From contig NC_012881.1 of assembly GCF_000023445.1 (NCBI RefSeq), forward strand, positions 1,617,501-1,681,500: a stretch of DNA of 64,000 bases. Reading direction: 5' to 3'. Within the stretch, counting starts at the first letter, position 1; every line of letters begins with the position of its first letter. Both the position numbers and the translations under genes were made by a program. Below, one piece after another: positions 25,533-32,421 of the stretch. Source of the stretch: Maridesulfovibrio salexigens DSM 2638 (GTDB taxonomy: Bacteria > Desulfobacterota > Desulfovibrionia > Desulfovibrionales > Desulfovibrionaceae). The notes beneath the pieces are model-generated. The model was not told the origin of the DNA and did not search any database. It saw only the letters and a list, made by a program, of their open reading frames with translations.

Positions 25533-27662
25533 TTACAGATTCAAAGGCTGCAATCCATCCAGCTTATCTGATTCCTTGTTGCCCAGATATTTCAGAGTCG
25601 CGTAAATCCCAGCGAGGATGGCGATGGCGATTCCTGCGTAAACAGGATTCCTGCCTTCTGCTATCTGGTAGAACAGGGTTGCTACGGACCAGCCAAGAGC
25701 GGTGCAGTACATTGCCATAACACCGGAGTAGAAGCCGCCCATTTCCTGTCTGGTTGCCCCGATTACCGCAAGGCAGGGGAAGTACATGAGTACGAAGAGC
25801 AGGTATGCAAATGCAGAGTATACGGTGAAGTTCGCTGCGAGGTGCTTGTATACAGAAGCATCTGCGCCGATTTCTTCGGATACGGTTGCGCTGTCTTCGC
25901 TGATCAGCCCGATTCCGAGCAGGTCAACGGAAGTAACAACACCAACAAGACCGTCAACTACAGTTCCGAAAGCTTCGTTAACTGTTCCGCCGATATCAAG
26001 GCCGCCTTCTTCTTCACCTTCTTCAGCAGCAGGTTCCGCAGGCGCCGCAGCGTCATCAATAGATGCGTACAGGGAGTTAACAGTACCTACGATTGCTTCT
26101 TTGGCGAAGAGTCCGGTGAACAGAGCAACAGATGCAGGCCAGTTTTCTTCTTCAATGCCCATGGGCTTGAATACAGGAGAGATGGATTTCCCGGCAATGG
26201 AGAGTACGGAATTCTGGGAATCTTCGTTACCGAAAGTCAGTTTGCCGTTATCGATACCTACTGAGTTCAGCATGGAGAGAACGAATACAGCGGTTACTAC
26301 GATAACACCCGCACGTTTAACAAAACCCTTCATACGCAGCCATGCGCTTTTGAAAACTGCACTGATTCTGGGGATGTGGTAAAGGGGCAGGTCCATTACA
26401 AAGTGGGACGGAGATCCTTTAAAAAGTGTATTTTTCAGCAGGAATCCGGTGAAAATAGCCATTGCAAGACCTGAGAGATAGATCAGGAATACGGCCAGAC
26501 CGGAATATGCACCGAAGAGCGCCACGCAGAAGAGTGCATATACAGGCAGACGTGCACCGCAGGACATGAACGGAGCCATGAAAATGGTCATGAAGCGGTC
26601 ACGCTTGGAAGTCAGGGTTCTGGCAGACATAACCGCAGGAACGGTGCAGCCGAAGCCTACAACCATGGGAATGAATGCGGAACCGGGCAGTCCGATCTTG
26701 CGCATGAAGCGGTCAGCAACAACTGCAACGCGGGCCATGTAGCCGAAGTCTTCAAGGATCGCCAGCGCGAGGAACATGAAGAATACAACAGGGATAAAGG
26801 TCGCTACGGTCTGGATACCCGCGCCGATACCGCCAAGGGTAACAGTAACCCATTCCGGTGCGCCGATATTGCTCAGCAGGTCCGCAGGGATATCGATGAA
26901 AATGAGTCCGGCCATGATGTCAAAGAAGTCAATGAATACAGAGCCGAGACCGATTGCAAACCAGAAGGTCAGGAACATGGAAATAAGAAACACGGGAATA
27001 GCCGCGAACTTATTCATGACAATGTTATCGACCTTATTGGTGAAGTTCTGGCTGCGGTCTTTCTTCTCTTTGAGGACTTTGCTGTAAATGTTGTCGATGT
27101 GGTTGTACTTCTCAACCGTATCCATCACTTCCTGACGGGTGGGGTGAGAATCGTGTTCCGGGAGTTTTTGTGCTTCTACAGCAAGAGCAGCTACAGCTCT
27201 TTCAACAGAATCCTTATCAACGGCAATTACCGGGATAACAGCGATACCAAGCTCTTTGCTGAGTTTTCTTACATCAATATCAAGACCTTCGCTTTCTGCA
27301 ACATCAAGCATGTTCAGCAGGATAACTATCTGATCGGTGCGTTCCTTAAGGTCCATGGTCAGGAACAAGTTTCTGGAAAGATTTGTTGCATCCACAACGT
27401 TTACGATCATGTCGTATTCACCGCTGCGGATTACGCGCTCGGCAACTTTCTGGTCTTCGGTATCAGGGCTCAGGTTGTAGGTTCCGGGGAGGTCTACAAG
27501 CTCAACTTTGGTACCGGAAAGGGAAAAAGTTCCTTCGATTTTTTCTACTGTAACTCCGGGCCAGTTACCGACTTTCTGGCGTGCCCCTGTAAGAGCGTTG
27601 AAAAGTGTGGTTTTACCGCTGTTGGGTACGCCTGCAATGGCGATTCTTTCAATTCTATGCAT
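25533..27662 (-). CDS. feoB: Ferrous iron transporter FeoB
   Basis: A 709-residue inner-membrane Fe(II) transporter. The N-terminal G domain has GVPNSGKTTLFNALTG (G1), VGNWPGVTVE (switch I), LVDLPGTYNL (G3) and LLNMLDVA (G4), followed by a helical GDI-like linker. The membrane part carries the two Gate motifs (VVGFGCTVPAVMSARTL and ASVALFTGLFAKEAIVGT). An acidic, alanine-rich loop (about residues 545-565) is inserted before the last helices. feoA ends 2 bases upstream, so the two are co-transcribed. Confidence 0.97.
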   Translation of the reverse strand: MHRIERIAIAGVPNSGKTTLFNALTGARQKVGNWPGVTVEKIEGTFSLSGTKVELVDLPGTYNLSPDTEDQKVAERVIRSGEYDMIVNVVDATNLSRNLFLTMDLKERTDQIVILLNMLDVAESEGLDIDVRKLSKELGIAVIPVIAVDKDSVERAVAALAVEAQKLPEHDSHPTRQEVMDTVEKYNHIDNIYSKVLKEKKDRSQNFTNKVDNIVMNKFAAIPVFLISMFLTFWFAIGLGSVFIDFFDIMAGLIFIDIPADLLSNIGAPEWVTVTLGGIGAGIQTVATFIPVVFFMFLALAILEDFGYMARVAVVADRFMRKIGLPGSAFIPMVVGFGCTVPAVMSARTLTSKRDRFMTIFMAPFMSCGARLPVYALFCVALFGAYSGLAVFLIYLSGLAMAIFTGFLLKNTLFKGSPSHFVMDLPLYHIPRISAVFKSAWLRMKGFVKRAGVIVVTAVFVLSMLNSVGIDNGKLTFGNEDSQNSVLSIAGKSISPVFKPMGIEEENWPASVALFTGLFAKEAIVGTVNSLYASIDDAAAPAEPAAEEGEEEGGLDIGGTVNEAFGTVVDGLVGVVTSVDLLGIGLISEDSATVSEEIGADASVYKHLAANFTVYSAFAYLLFVLMYFPCLAVIGATRQEMGGFYSGVMAMYCTALGWSVATLFYQIAEGRNPVYAGIAIAILAGIYATLKYLGNKESDKLDGLQPLNL

Positions 27663-27664
27663 GA

Positions 27665-27901
27665 CTAGAGTTCCTCCACCTTGATCTGGTCTGCTTCATT
27701 TTTACGTAAGGCCACGCGGCTGCCGCGAATTTCAAAAATCATAGGATCAGAAATTTTAATCGGGGCGAGGGCGATCTGAGTGCCTTCGACAAAACCCATT
27801 TTGCGCAGCTTCTGGGCGTAATCAGAGTTTTCTGCTTCAAAACCGAGAACAGCGTAGGTGCGGCCTTCAAGAATCTTGGAAAGATTTATGTTTTTAGTCA
27901 T
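27665..27901 (-). CDS. feoA: Ferrous iron transport protein FeoA
   Basis: A 78-residue SH3-like protein with the FeoA core (LRKMGFVEGTQIALAPIKISDPMIFEIRGSRVALRKNEA). It is a cytosolic partner of FeoB. It has 2 bases between its stop and the feoB start. Two Fur-box-like sites lie upstream (27950-27970 and 28015-28029), so iron repression is likely. Confidence 0.95.
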   Translation of the reverse strand: MTKNINLSKILEGRTYAVLGFEAENSDYAQKLRKMGFVEGTQIALAPIKISDPMIFEIRGSRVALRKNEADQIKVEEL

Positions 27902-27949
27902 TTGGTGTCTCCGTTTGTGAATGACTGTTTTATGGATGCGTGATTTGGA

Positions 27950-27970
27950 AGTTGAAAATCAATGTCAACT
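27950..27970. promoter_or_regulatory. Candidate Fur-type operator upstream of feoAB
   Basis: AGTTGA-N9-TCAACT is an imperfect dyad around AAATCAATG, 49 bases before the feoA start. It resembles TTGAAAATCA-type Fur sites. Assignment is by position and pattern. Confidence 0.45.
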
Positions 27971-28014
27971 GAAATCCTGACTATACAAGTATGAAATATG
28001 CGTCAAGAAGAAAA

Positions 28015-28029
28015 TGAAATTAATTTTCA
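28015..28029. promoter_or_regulatory. Second Fur-like palindrome upstream of feoAB
   Basis: TGAAATTAATTTTCA is a near-perfect 15-base palindrome with one mismatched pair. It lies over the stop codon of the histidine-rich gene and 114 bases before feoA. Confidence 0.4.
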
Positions 28030-28547
28030 ATTAGAGGGGGAGGGAGATCTGTGGAGTTCAGGATTAACCATTTTATATGGTGAGATGATGATGAATGGTC
28101 TGATTGTTTCAGATAAAGTCCGGCTGATTCAATCCGGTGATTCTGTGTAAAGCTTGTGGCAGCTATGTCTAGCCGCGGGCTGGTGTTGTCGTCTTCTTTG
28201 ATTTCATCAGCAGGGAGAACATTGTCCAGATAATGAAAATGAAAAGACTTGCCGCTGCAATGCCATGCACTATGCGGTACAGCTGTTTCTGCGGACTCTA
28301 TCGGGCCGTTATGTTTGTGATGGAAATGCTGATCATGATGTTCGTCATTGTGCGGGTAGTCGGCTGTGGAGGGCGTACCGCTACCATCGTGATCATGAGG
28401 GGTAGTGAAAATGCTCTGGTGATTGCTTGCGAATCCATCAGCCCATGGACCGCGACAATGGTCGCAGCTCTCTGCATACGGTGTGATTAATACCGTAATT
28501 ATAAGAACCAGAATTGATGTTCGTATGATGTTATGCATTTTCGCCAT
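28020..28547 (-). CDS. Histidine-rich exported protein, Fur-linked
   Basis: A 175-residue protein with an N-terminal signal peptide (hydrophobic residues 9-23, then PYAESCDHC). About 20 His are spread through it, with clusters HDHDGS, HNDEHHDQHFHHKHN and SFHFHYLD, and three to four Cys (CDHC, WHCS). It probably binds metal in the periplasm. No known domain is recognised. It lies directly upstream of feoAB on the same strand (118-base gap) and has Fur-box-like sites on its upstream side, so it may be a periplasmic iron- or zinc-binding partner of Feo. The predicted protein could also be a metal buffer. Confidence 0.72.
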   Translation of the reverse strand: MAKMHNIIRTSILVLIITVLITPYAESCDHCRGPWADGFASNHQSIFTTPHDHDGSGTPSTADYPHNDEHHDQHFHHKHNGPIESAETAVPHSAWHCSGKSFHFHYLDNVLPADEIKEDDNTSPRLDIAATSFTQNHRIESAGLYLKQSDHSSSSHHIKWLILNSTDLPPPLIEN

Positions 28548-28568
28548 GTGATCTAATTGAAATAAAGA

Positions 28569-28579
28569 TTGATAATCAA
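28569..28579. promoter_or_regulatory. Fur-like site upstream of the histidine-rich gene
   Basis: TTGATAATCAA is a perfect palindrome. In its context it matches 13 of 19 positions of the classical Fur consensus by my hand count. It is 22 bases upstream of the histidine-rich gene's start. Confidence 0.5.
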
Positions 28580-28626
28580 AGTCGATTAATCTCTATGGTT
28601 AGAAGTAGTGAAGGTCAAGAAGAAAG

Positions 28627-28641
28627 TGAAAATTGTTTTCA
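28627..28641. promoter_or_regulatory. Perfect Fur-like palindrome
   Basis: TGAAAATTGTTTTCA has perfect 6-base arms around TTG, a form reported for Fur sites in Desulfovibrio. It borders a plus-strand promoter-like sequence. Confidence 0.5.
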
Positions 28642-28675
28642 ATTGGAACTTGCTCATGAACTAAGATAATAAAGG

Positions 28676-28835
28676 ATTTGGAGGGCATTCCAAAGTAGAG
28701 TGCTTCTTAAGCTTGCGAAAGCCGTATAAAATTTTTATTATGTATGTGTTGCAGAGCTCATAGGGAGTTTTGCTTCAAGGATAGAGAAGGGTGGGCGACC
28801 TGATTGGCAGGTCGTCCTCCCTTCTTTTATTTTTT
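28676..28835 (+). ncRNA. Candidate small RNA ending in a strong terminator
   Basis: A promoter-like pair (TTGGAA at 28643, GATAAT at 28665) next to a Fur-like palindrome is followed by about 110 non-coding bases and a strong hairpin, all on the plus strand. The layout resembles Fur-repressed small RNAs such as RyhB. The start is a guess and no family match is claimed. Confidence 0.3.
28786..28835 (+). terminator. Terminator with no upstream coding gene
   Basis: AAGG-GT-GG-G-CGACCT pairs with AGGTCG-T-CC-TC-CCTT and is followed by CTTTTATTTTTT. No plus-strand protein gene lies before it, so it implies a non-coding transcript. Confidence 0.8.
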
Positions 28836-28915
28836 AAGCACTTGCACAACAGTTCGGCATGCTTATATAATTGAGTAACAAGCCAATGACGACTCCCTAT
28901 GGGAAAAGGGGTTAA

Positions 28916-28989
28916 GCCGCCGGAGGCGAAATTAATTTAATCGAAAGCGCGAAGCGCATCAAAATAAGACCCGCAGGGCCGCCGGAGGC
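28916..28989 (+). repeat. Short palindromic repeat cluster before the HsdR_N-like gene
   Basis: GCCGCCGGAGGC occurs at 28916-28927 and 28978-28989. Between them lie the hairpin GCGC-GAA-GCGC (28947-28957) and CCCGCAGGG. The second copy also serves as the ribosome-binding site (GGAGG) of the next gene. The look is that of a REP-like extragenic element. Confidence 0.6.
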
Positions 28990-28994
28990 ACAAT

Positions 28995-29558
28995 ATGCAT
29001 GAAGTAAGTATGGGTGGAACATTACGCGATTACTTGAGTGGTGAAAAAATAGAAGAGACCACTTATGAGGAATTTCGTCAGGCGCTGGCAAAGCTGCTGG
29101 TGGAGGAGCTTGGCTATCCCAAGGATGCCCTGAAAGCAAAGATTGATCTTTGTTTTGAAATAGAAGGCGAGGAAATGTGCCGGACTATGGACCTCGTGAT
29201 TTATGATAAAGAGGGCCTTCCTATTCTGCTGGTCATGTTTTGCGCTGGTGATGTAGGGAGCTATGAGCGTGAAGCTGTTTGTGCTGGCAAGCTGTTTCAG
29301 GGTGGTCCTGTCCCTTACGTCGTAATTTCCGATTCTATGGACGCGTTTCTATTGGATGCTGTCTCCGGAAAAACATTGGCTCATGGCATGAAGTCTGTGC
29401 CCAGTTACGAAGAACTGCTTAAAATGACTGCCGATTACAAACGTGAACCTCTTCCGGCTGAGAAACGGGAAAAGATTGAGCGTATTTTTTATACCTACAC
29501 CGGATTTCTTCAGGGTACCTGTTGCAGCGAATCCTGCTCATTACCTCCGAAAAAATAA
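28995..29558 (+). CDS. HsdR N-terminal-like nuclease-fold protein with lost active site
   Basis: A 187-residue protein that resembles the stand-alone HSDR_N_2 domain (type I restriction R-subunit N-terminus, PD-(D/E)xK fold). The first acidic position is kept (TMDLVIYD, Asp66), but where the family has ECKA there is MFCA (residues 81-84), so the catalytic Glu and Lys are gone. It should not cut DNA. Six Cys are present, four of them near the C-terminus (TCCSESCS) or in the altered motif. No methylase or specificity subunit is nearby. A role in binding or regulation is possible; it is unknown. Confidence 0.7.
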   Translation: MHEVSMGGTLRDYLSGEKIEETTYEEFRQALAKLLVEELGYPKDALKAKIDLCFEIEGEEMCRTMDLVIYDKEGLPILLVMFCAGDVGSYEREAVCAGKLFQGGPVPYVVISDSMDAFLLDAVSGKTLAHGMKSVPSYEELLKMTADYKREPLPAEKREKIERIFYTYTGFLQGTCCSESCSLPPKK

Positions 29559-29582
29559 GGTTAGGAAAATTTGAATTGAAAC

Positions 29583-29620
29583 AGGCCGCAGCGTTGAACG
29601 TTACGGCCTGTTTTTTTAGT
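29583..29620 (+). terminator. Terminator after the HsdR_N-like gene
   Basis: AGGCCG-CA-GCGT pairs with ACGT-TA-CGGCCT and is followed by GTTTTTTT. Confidence 0.82.
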
Positions 29621-29636
29621 CTGTTTGCTTCTTGAT

Positions 29637-30515
29637 TTAAAGTAGTCCATGACGCTTCATGAAGCCTCGGATCATACAGTTAATCTCCTGCGGCCGTTCA
29701 AGCATCAGGAAATGTCCGGGACCATAGAAAAGGGTGTATTCGACTCCTTTGAACATGGATTCCAACATTTCATTCAGATTTGGCGGGGAGTCCGGAGACA
29801 TGGCATAGACAGCCATAGTCGGCAGTTCCTGCTGGGGTAGGTTCCAAGTTTCTTTGACCAGAAAATTGATCATGGACGAGGTTCGAACTTTTGCAGGTGT
29901 TGCCATCATCTTGTGTTTTATGTCTACCTTCAGGTTCTCTGGGGTCATTTTGCCGTGCAGTGAATCTATGAAATCGACTGTGTATTTTTCTGAGTCAGGA
30001 CCGGTAAATCCTTTGCGAAAACCCTGTTCAATTTCTTTGTCCCAGAATTCAAGTTCTGCTTCAGTCTTCGGATAAGGAAGTAAGGCTCCGTCAATTATGA
30101 TCAGGCCATTTACTTTTTTGGGATAGAGATGGGCAACCCAGCGGATGACCGAAGCCCCCATACTATGTCCACCTAGAGTTGCGGATTTTATGCCTGCGGA
30201 GTCCATAACAGTCGCAACAGCTTCGGCGAATGTTTTTTGCATATAAGGTCCTTTAGTTAGGCTACTTTTCCCATGTCCTGGAAGGTCTATGGCGATAACG
30301 CGCATGGTTTTGGATAATTCGGTAATCTGGGGATTCCAGAAGCTCGTATCACAAGCCCATCCGTGTATCAGCACTAGGCTTCTTTCGCCTTTGCCTGTGT
30401 CTGTGTAGTGAAGTGTCGAATTTTTGAAAGGAATGCTAACGGACTCGGCAAGGCCGGGTGTCGAAAGCATAATTAGAATAATTGAGAATAATATAGCCAG
30501 TCTTGTCTTAGACAT
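29637..30515 (-). CDS. Exported alpha/beta-hydrolase
   Basis: A 292-residue protein starting MSKTRLAILFSIILIML with a signal peptide cleaved near GLAES. The start at 30515 has an AAGGAG site; a longer frame to 30575 does not. Hydrolase features: oxyanion region LVLIHGWACDTSFW, nucleophile elbow GGHSMGAS, and the His in YGPGHFLMLE near the C-terminus. It acts on an unknown ester or amide in the periplasm. It is monocistronic. Confidence 0.88.
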   Translation of the reverse strand: MSKTRLAILFSIILIMLSTPGLAESVSIPFKNSTLHYTDTGKGERSLVLIHGWACDTSFWNPQITELSKTMRVIAIDLPGHGKSSLTKGPYMQKTFAEAVATVMDSAGIKSATLGGHSMGASVIRWVAHLYPKKVNGLIIIDGALLPYPKTEAELEFWDKEIEQGFRKGFTGPDSEKYTVDFIDSLHGKMTPENLKVDIKHKMMATPAKVRTSSMINFLVKETWNLPQQELPTMAVYAMSPDSPPNLNEMLESMFKGVEYTLFYGPGHFLMLERPQEINCMIRGFMKRHGLL

Positions 30516-30661
30516 GTTGTCTCCTTTTTTAAGTTTGAGAGAGTAACATGAACTATCAAGCCATAGACAGGTCAAGCAGCAAAATAGAAAGGTTCTATTG
30601 AGATTATGTTTTTATGATCAGGATGTTTTTGTGATAAGGGTGGATGTGTCTATTTGATTTA

Positions 30662-30680
30662 GAGAATGATAATTTTAATG
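30662..30680. promoter_or_regulatory. Candidate classical Fur box upstream of the small lipoprotein gene
   Basis: GAGAATGATAATTTTAATG matches 14 of 19 positions of GATAATGATAATCATTATC by hand count. It lies 97 bases before the lipoprotein start. Confidence 0.4.
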
Positions 30681-30776
30681 TGATAATTGTCAATATCTTT
30701 ATTTACAACATAAAAGTTCTGCTCTATAGGAGATTCCGAAGTTTGTTTTTTTGTTATACAATCTTAAGGAGTAATT

Positions 30777-31313
30777 GTGTTTAAACATTTTGTTGTAATC
30801 CTCTTTGTCCTTTCTTCTCTTGTCGGATGTTCTTCTAAGCCGATTGTGTTGGATTATTCTCCAAGCAGCACCATGACTGTCGATGGTAATTTTAAAGTTG
30901 GTGATTTCAGCTATCTGCCTGCAGAAAATGATCATGCTATTAAACCGAATCAAATCAAGAATACAGCATTAGGAAGTATCCTTTTTGAGAAGAATATCGA
31001 CAAATATTTTGAAGATGCTCTTTTCACAGAAGCTCGTTTCGTAGGTGTTGATATGAAAAAAAATGAAAATGTTGTTTCTGGTGAAATAAAAGAGTTTCTT
31101 ATTGATGATATTGGTTTCTCGGTGGATTGGAGGCTTGATGTAAACTATGTCGTCCAGAAACAGGATGGATTAGGACAATGCTATAACAAGAGCCACTTGG
31201 TCACAAAATCAACCTCTAAATTTGCTAATGCTTTTGGGACCATTAGAGAAATAATTAAATTGAATATTGAACAACTTTTTGCTGATCCTGAATTTGTGAA
31301 GTGCATCAGGTAG
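30777..31313 (+). CDS. Small lipoprotein of unknown function
   Basis: A 178-residue protein starting with GTG, placed 5 bases after an AAGGAG site. The signal peptide ends at lipobox LVGC (Cys18), so it is lipidated. The mature part (VDGNFKVGDFSYLPA ... EKNIDKYFEDALFTEARFVG ... VSGEIKEFLIDDIGFSVDW) has the look of YajG-like lipoproteins, in which an alternating strand-helix domain is found. No firm family can be named. AT-rich. It has its own terminator. Confidence 0.75.
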   Translation: MFKHFVVILFVLSSLVGCSSKPIVLDYSPSSTMTVDGNFKVGDFSYLPAENDHAIKPNQIKNTALGSILFEKNIDKYFEDALFTEARFVGVDMKKNENVVSGEIKEFLIDDIGFSVDWRLDVNYVVQKQDGLGQCYNKSHLVTKSTSKFANAFGTIREIIKLNIEQLFADPEFVKCIR

Positions 31314-31359
31314 TTTGGTTTTGATTTGTGTATGGGGTTTTAGGTAAAATATCATTATA

Positions 31360-31398
31360 GAGAAAAGGCGTAACTAGTTAAGGTTACGCCTTTTCTCT
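31360..31398. terminator. Bidirectional terminator
   Basis: AGAAAAGGCGTAAC and GTTACGCCTTTTCTCT are perfect arms. It lies between the convergent lipoprotein and acyltransferase genes and can serve both. Confidence 0.9.
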
Positions 31399-31468
31399 GT
31401 AATGGTGCTTGAAGTTCAAAATATTAAGACGGCAAAATATTAGATGCTGTTTGCAAGCCTTCTGATAT

Positions 31469-32164
31469 TCAACTATTAGATTTAACATTTTCCCCGGCTA
31501 CCAAAGGATTGCTGTCCTTTTCGTAAAACACCTCGGGATCCCATGTTACGTTTTTCTTAATTATTTTTGCAGGATTTCCGGCGGCAAGGCACTGCGGAGG
31601 AATTTTTTTACTGAGAACTGTACGGGCTCCAAGTATTGAGTCGTGTCCAATGGTTGCTCCTTTTAATAGCACAGCTTCATAGCCGATCCAGACATGATTG
31701 CCGATGGTTATATCCCGACCATGATTGATGCGCTTACCTGTAGTGGCGTCAACGATTGAGTGAGCGTCTCCGGTCCAAGCGTGTACACCATAGCTTATGA
31801 GACAATCTTCGCCGATAATAATTTTGGTGCCGACCTCAAATGAGATTATCTCTGCCTCTACGATTGTGGTTCCTGCGCCTATCGCAATCAGTCCTGCTCC
31901 GTGGATAAGACGTAAAAGTCCTGCGCTTATTTTGACATTCCTGCCCACAAAAAGGCGATGACGATCTCCACGGAGAACAATTTTCACTGATCCAAGTTGC
32001 GCGCTGGGGTGGATTTTAATTACGTTGTCATTTCCAATAATGTCTATGCTCGCGTTAGATATGCTTGAGCTCTCGTACTCAAGAGAATTTCTATCTCCAA
32101 GGATATTGATATTGTCAGTGTTTTTCATTTGGTCGCCAGTTTGACTTGTTATGAGCGGTACCAT
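31469..32164 (-). CDS. Hexapeptide-repeat acyltransferase
   Basis: A 231-residue left-handed beta-helix protein with many hexapeptide repeats (VGRNVKISAGLLRLI, IGAGTTIVEAEI, IGEDCLISYGVHAWTGDAHS, IGNHVWIGYEAVLLKGATIG, IGARTVLS) and the typical end AAGNPAKIIKKNVTW. The catalytic His lies in HAWTGDAHS. It resembles O-acetyltransferases of surface polysaccharides (WbbJ/CysE-like). Two starts are possible: 32164 and an internal ATG at 32128; neither has a strong ribosome-binding site. Confidence 0.85.
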   Translation of the reverse strand: MVPLITSQTGDQMKNTDNINILGDRNSLEYESSSISNASIDIIGNDNVIKIHPSAQLGSVKIVLRGDRHRLFVGRNVKISAGLLRLIHGAGLIAIGAGTTIVEAEIISFEVGTKIIIGEDCLISYGVHAWTGDAHSIVDATTGKRINHGRDITIGNHVWIGYEAVLLKGATIGHDSILGARTVLSKKIPPQCLAAGNPAKIIKKNVTWDPEVFYEKDSNPLVAGENVKSNS

Positions 32165-32365
32165 CAGGGATTGAAGGTCGGTTCCGTGGAATAATTAATT
32201 TTGTTATTTATAAATGCTCTTTAGCAATTTTAAGATTAATACGTCAAACTATTCGTTTTTTATTCATTCATTTGAATAGGTATTCTTCTGATTCAGCTTC
32301 AATCATCCGGCGCAAAGCTGTGGCTTGCAAGATTTAAGGCCGCTTAAATTATTACTCGCAAAATA

Positions 32366-32402
32366 GAAAAGGGTGTAACCGATATCGGCTACACCCTTTG
32401 TT
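32366..32402 (-). terminator. Terminator after the symporter gene
   Basis: AAAGGGTGTA-A-CCGAT and ATCGG-C-TACACCCTTT form a long stem with T runs on the minus-strand side. Confidence 0.85.
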
Positions 32403-32421
32403 TTGAATATTTGCAGAAGTC

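Larger units (their letters stand above)
28548..28994. other. Intergenic region with Fur-like boxes, possible small RNA, and short palindromes
   Basis: No protein gene is supported here. Seen in order: Fur-like palindromes at 28569-28579 and 28627-28641, a promoter-like pair TTGGAA (28643) and GATAAT (28665) with 16-base spacing, a strong plus-strand terminator at 28786-28835, and two copies of GCCGCCGGAGGC with a GCGC-GAA-GCGC hairpin between them. Confidence 0.5.

Noticed and set aside
28912-29139. Minus-strand frame over the repeat cluster
   Set aside because: It overlaps the start of the HsdR_N-like gene and arises from the palindromic repeats.
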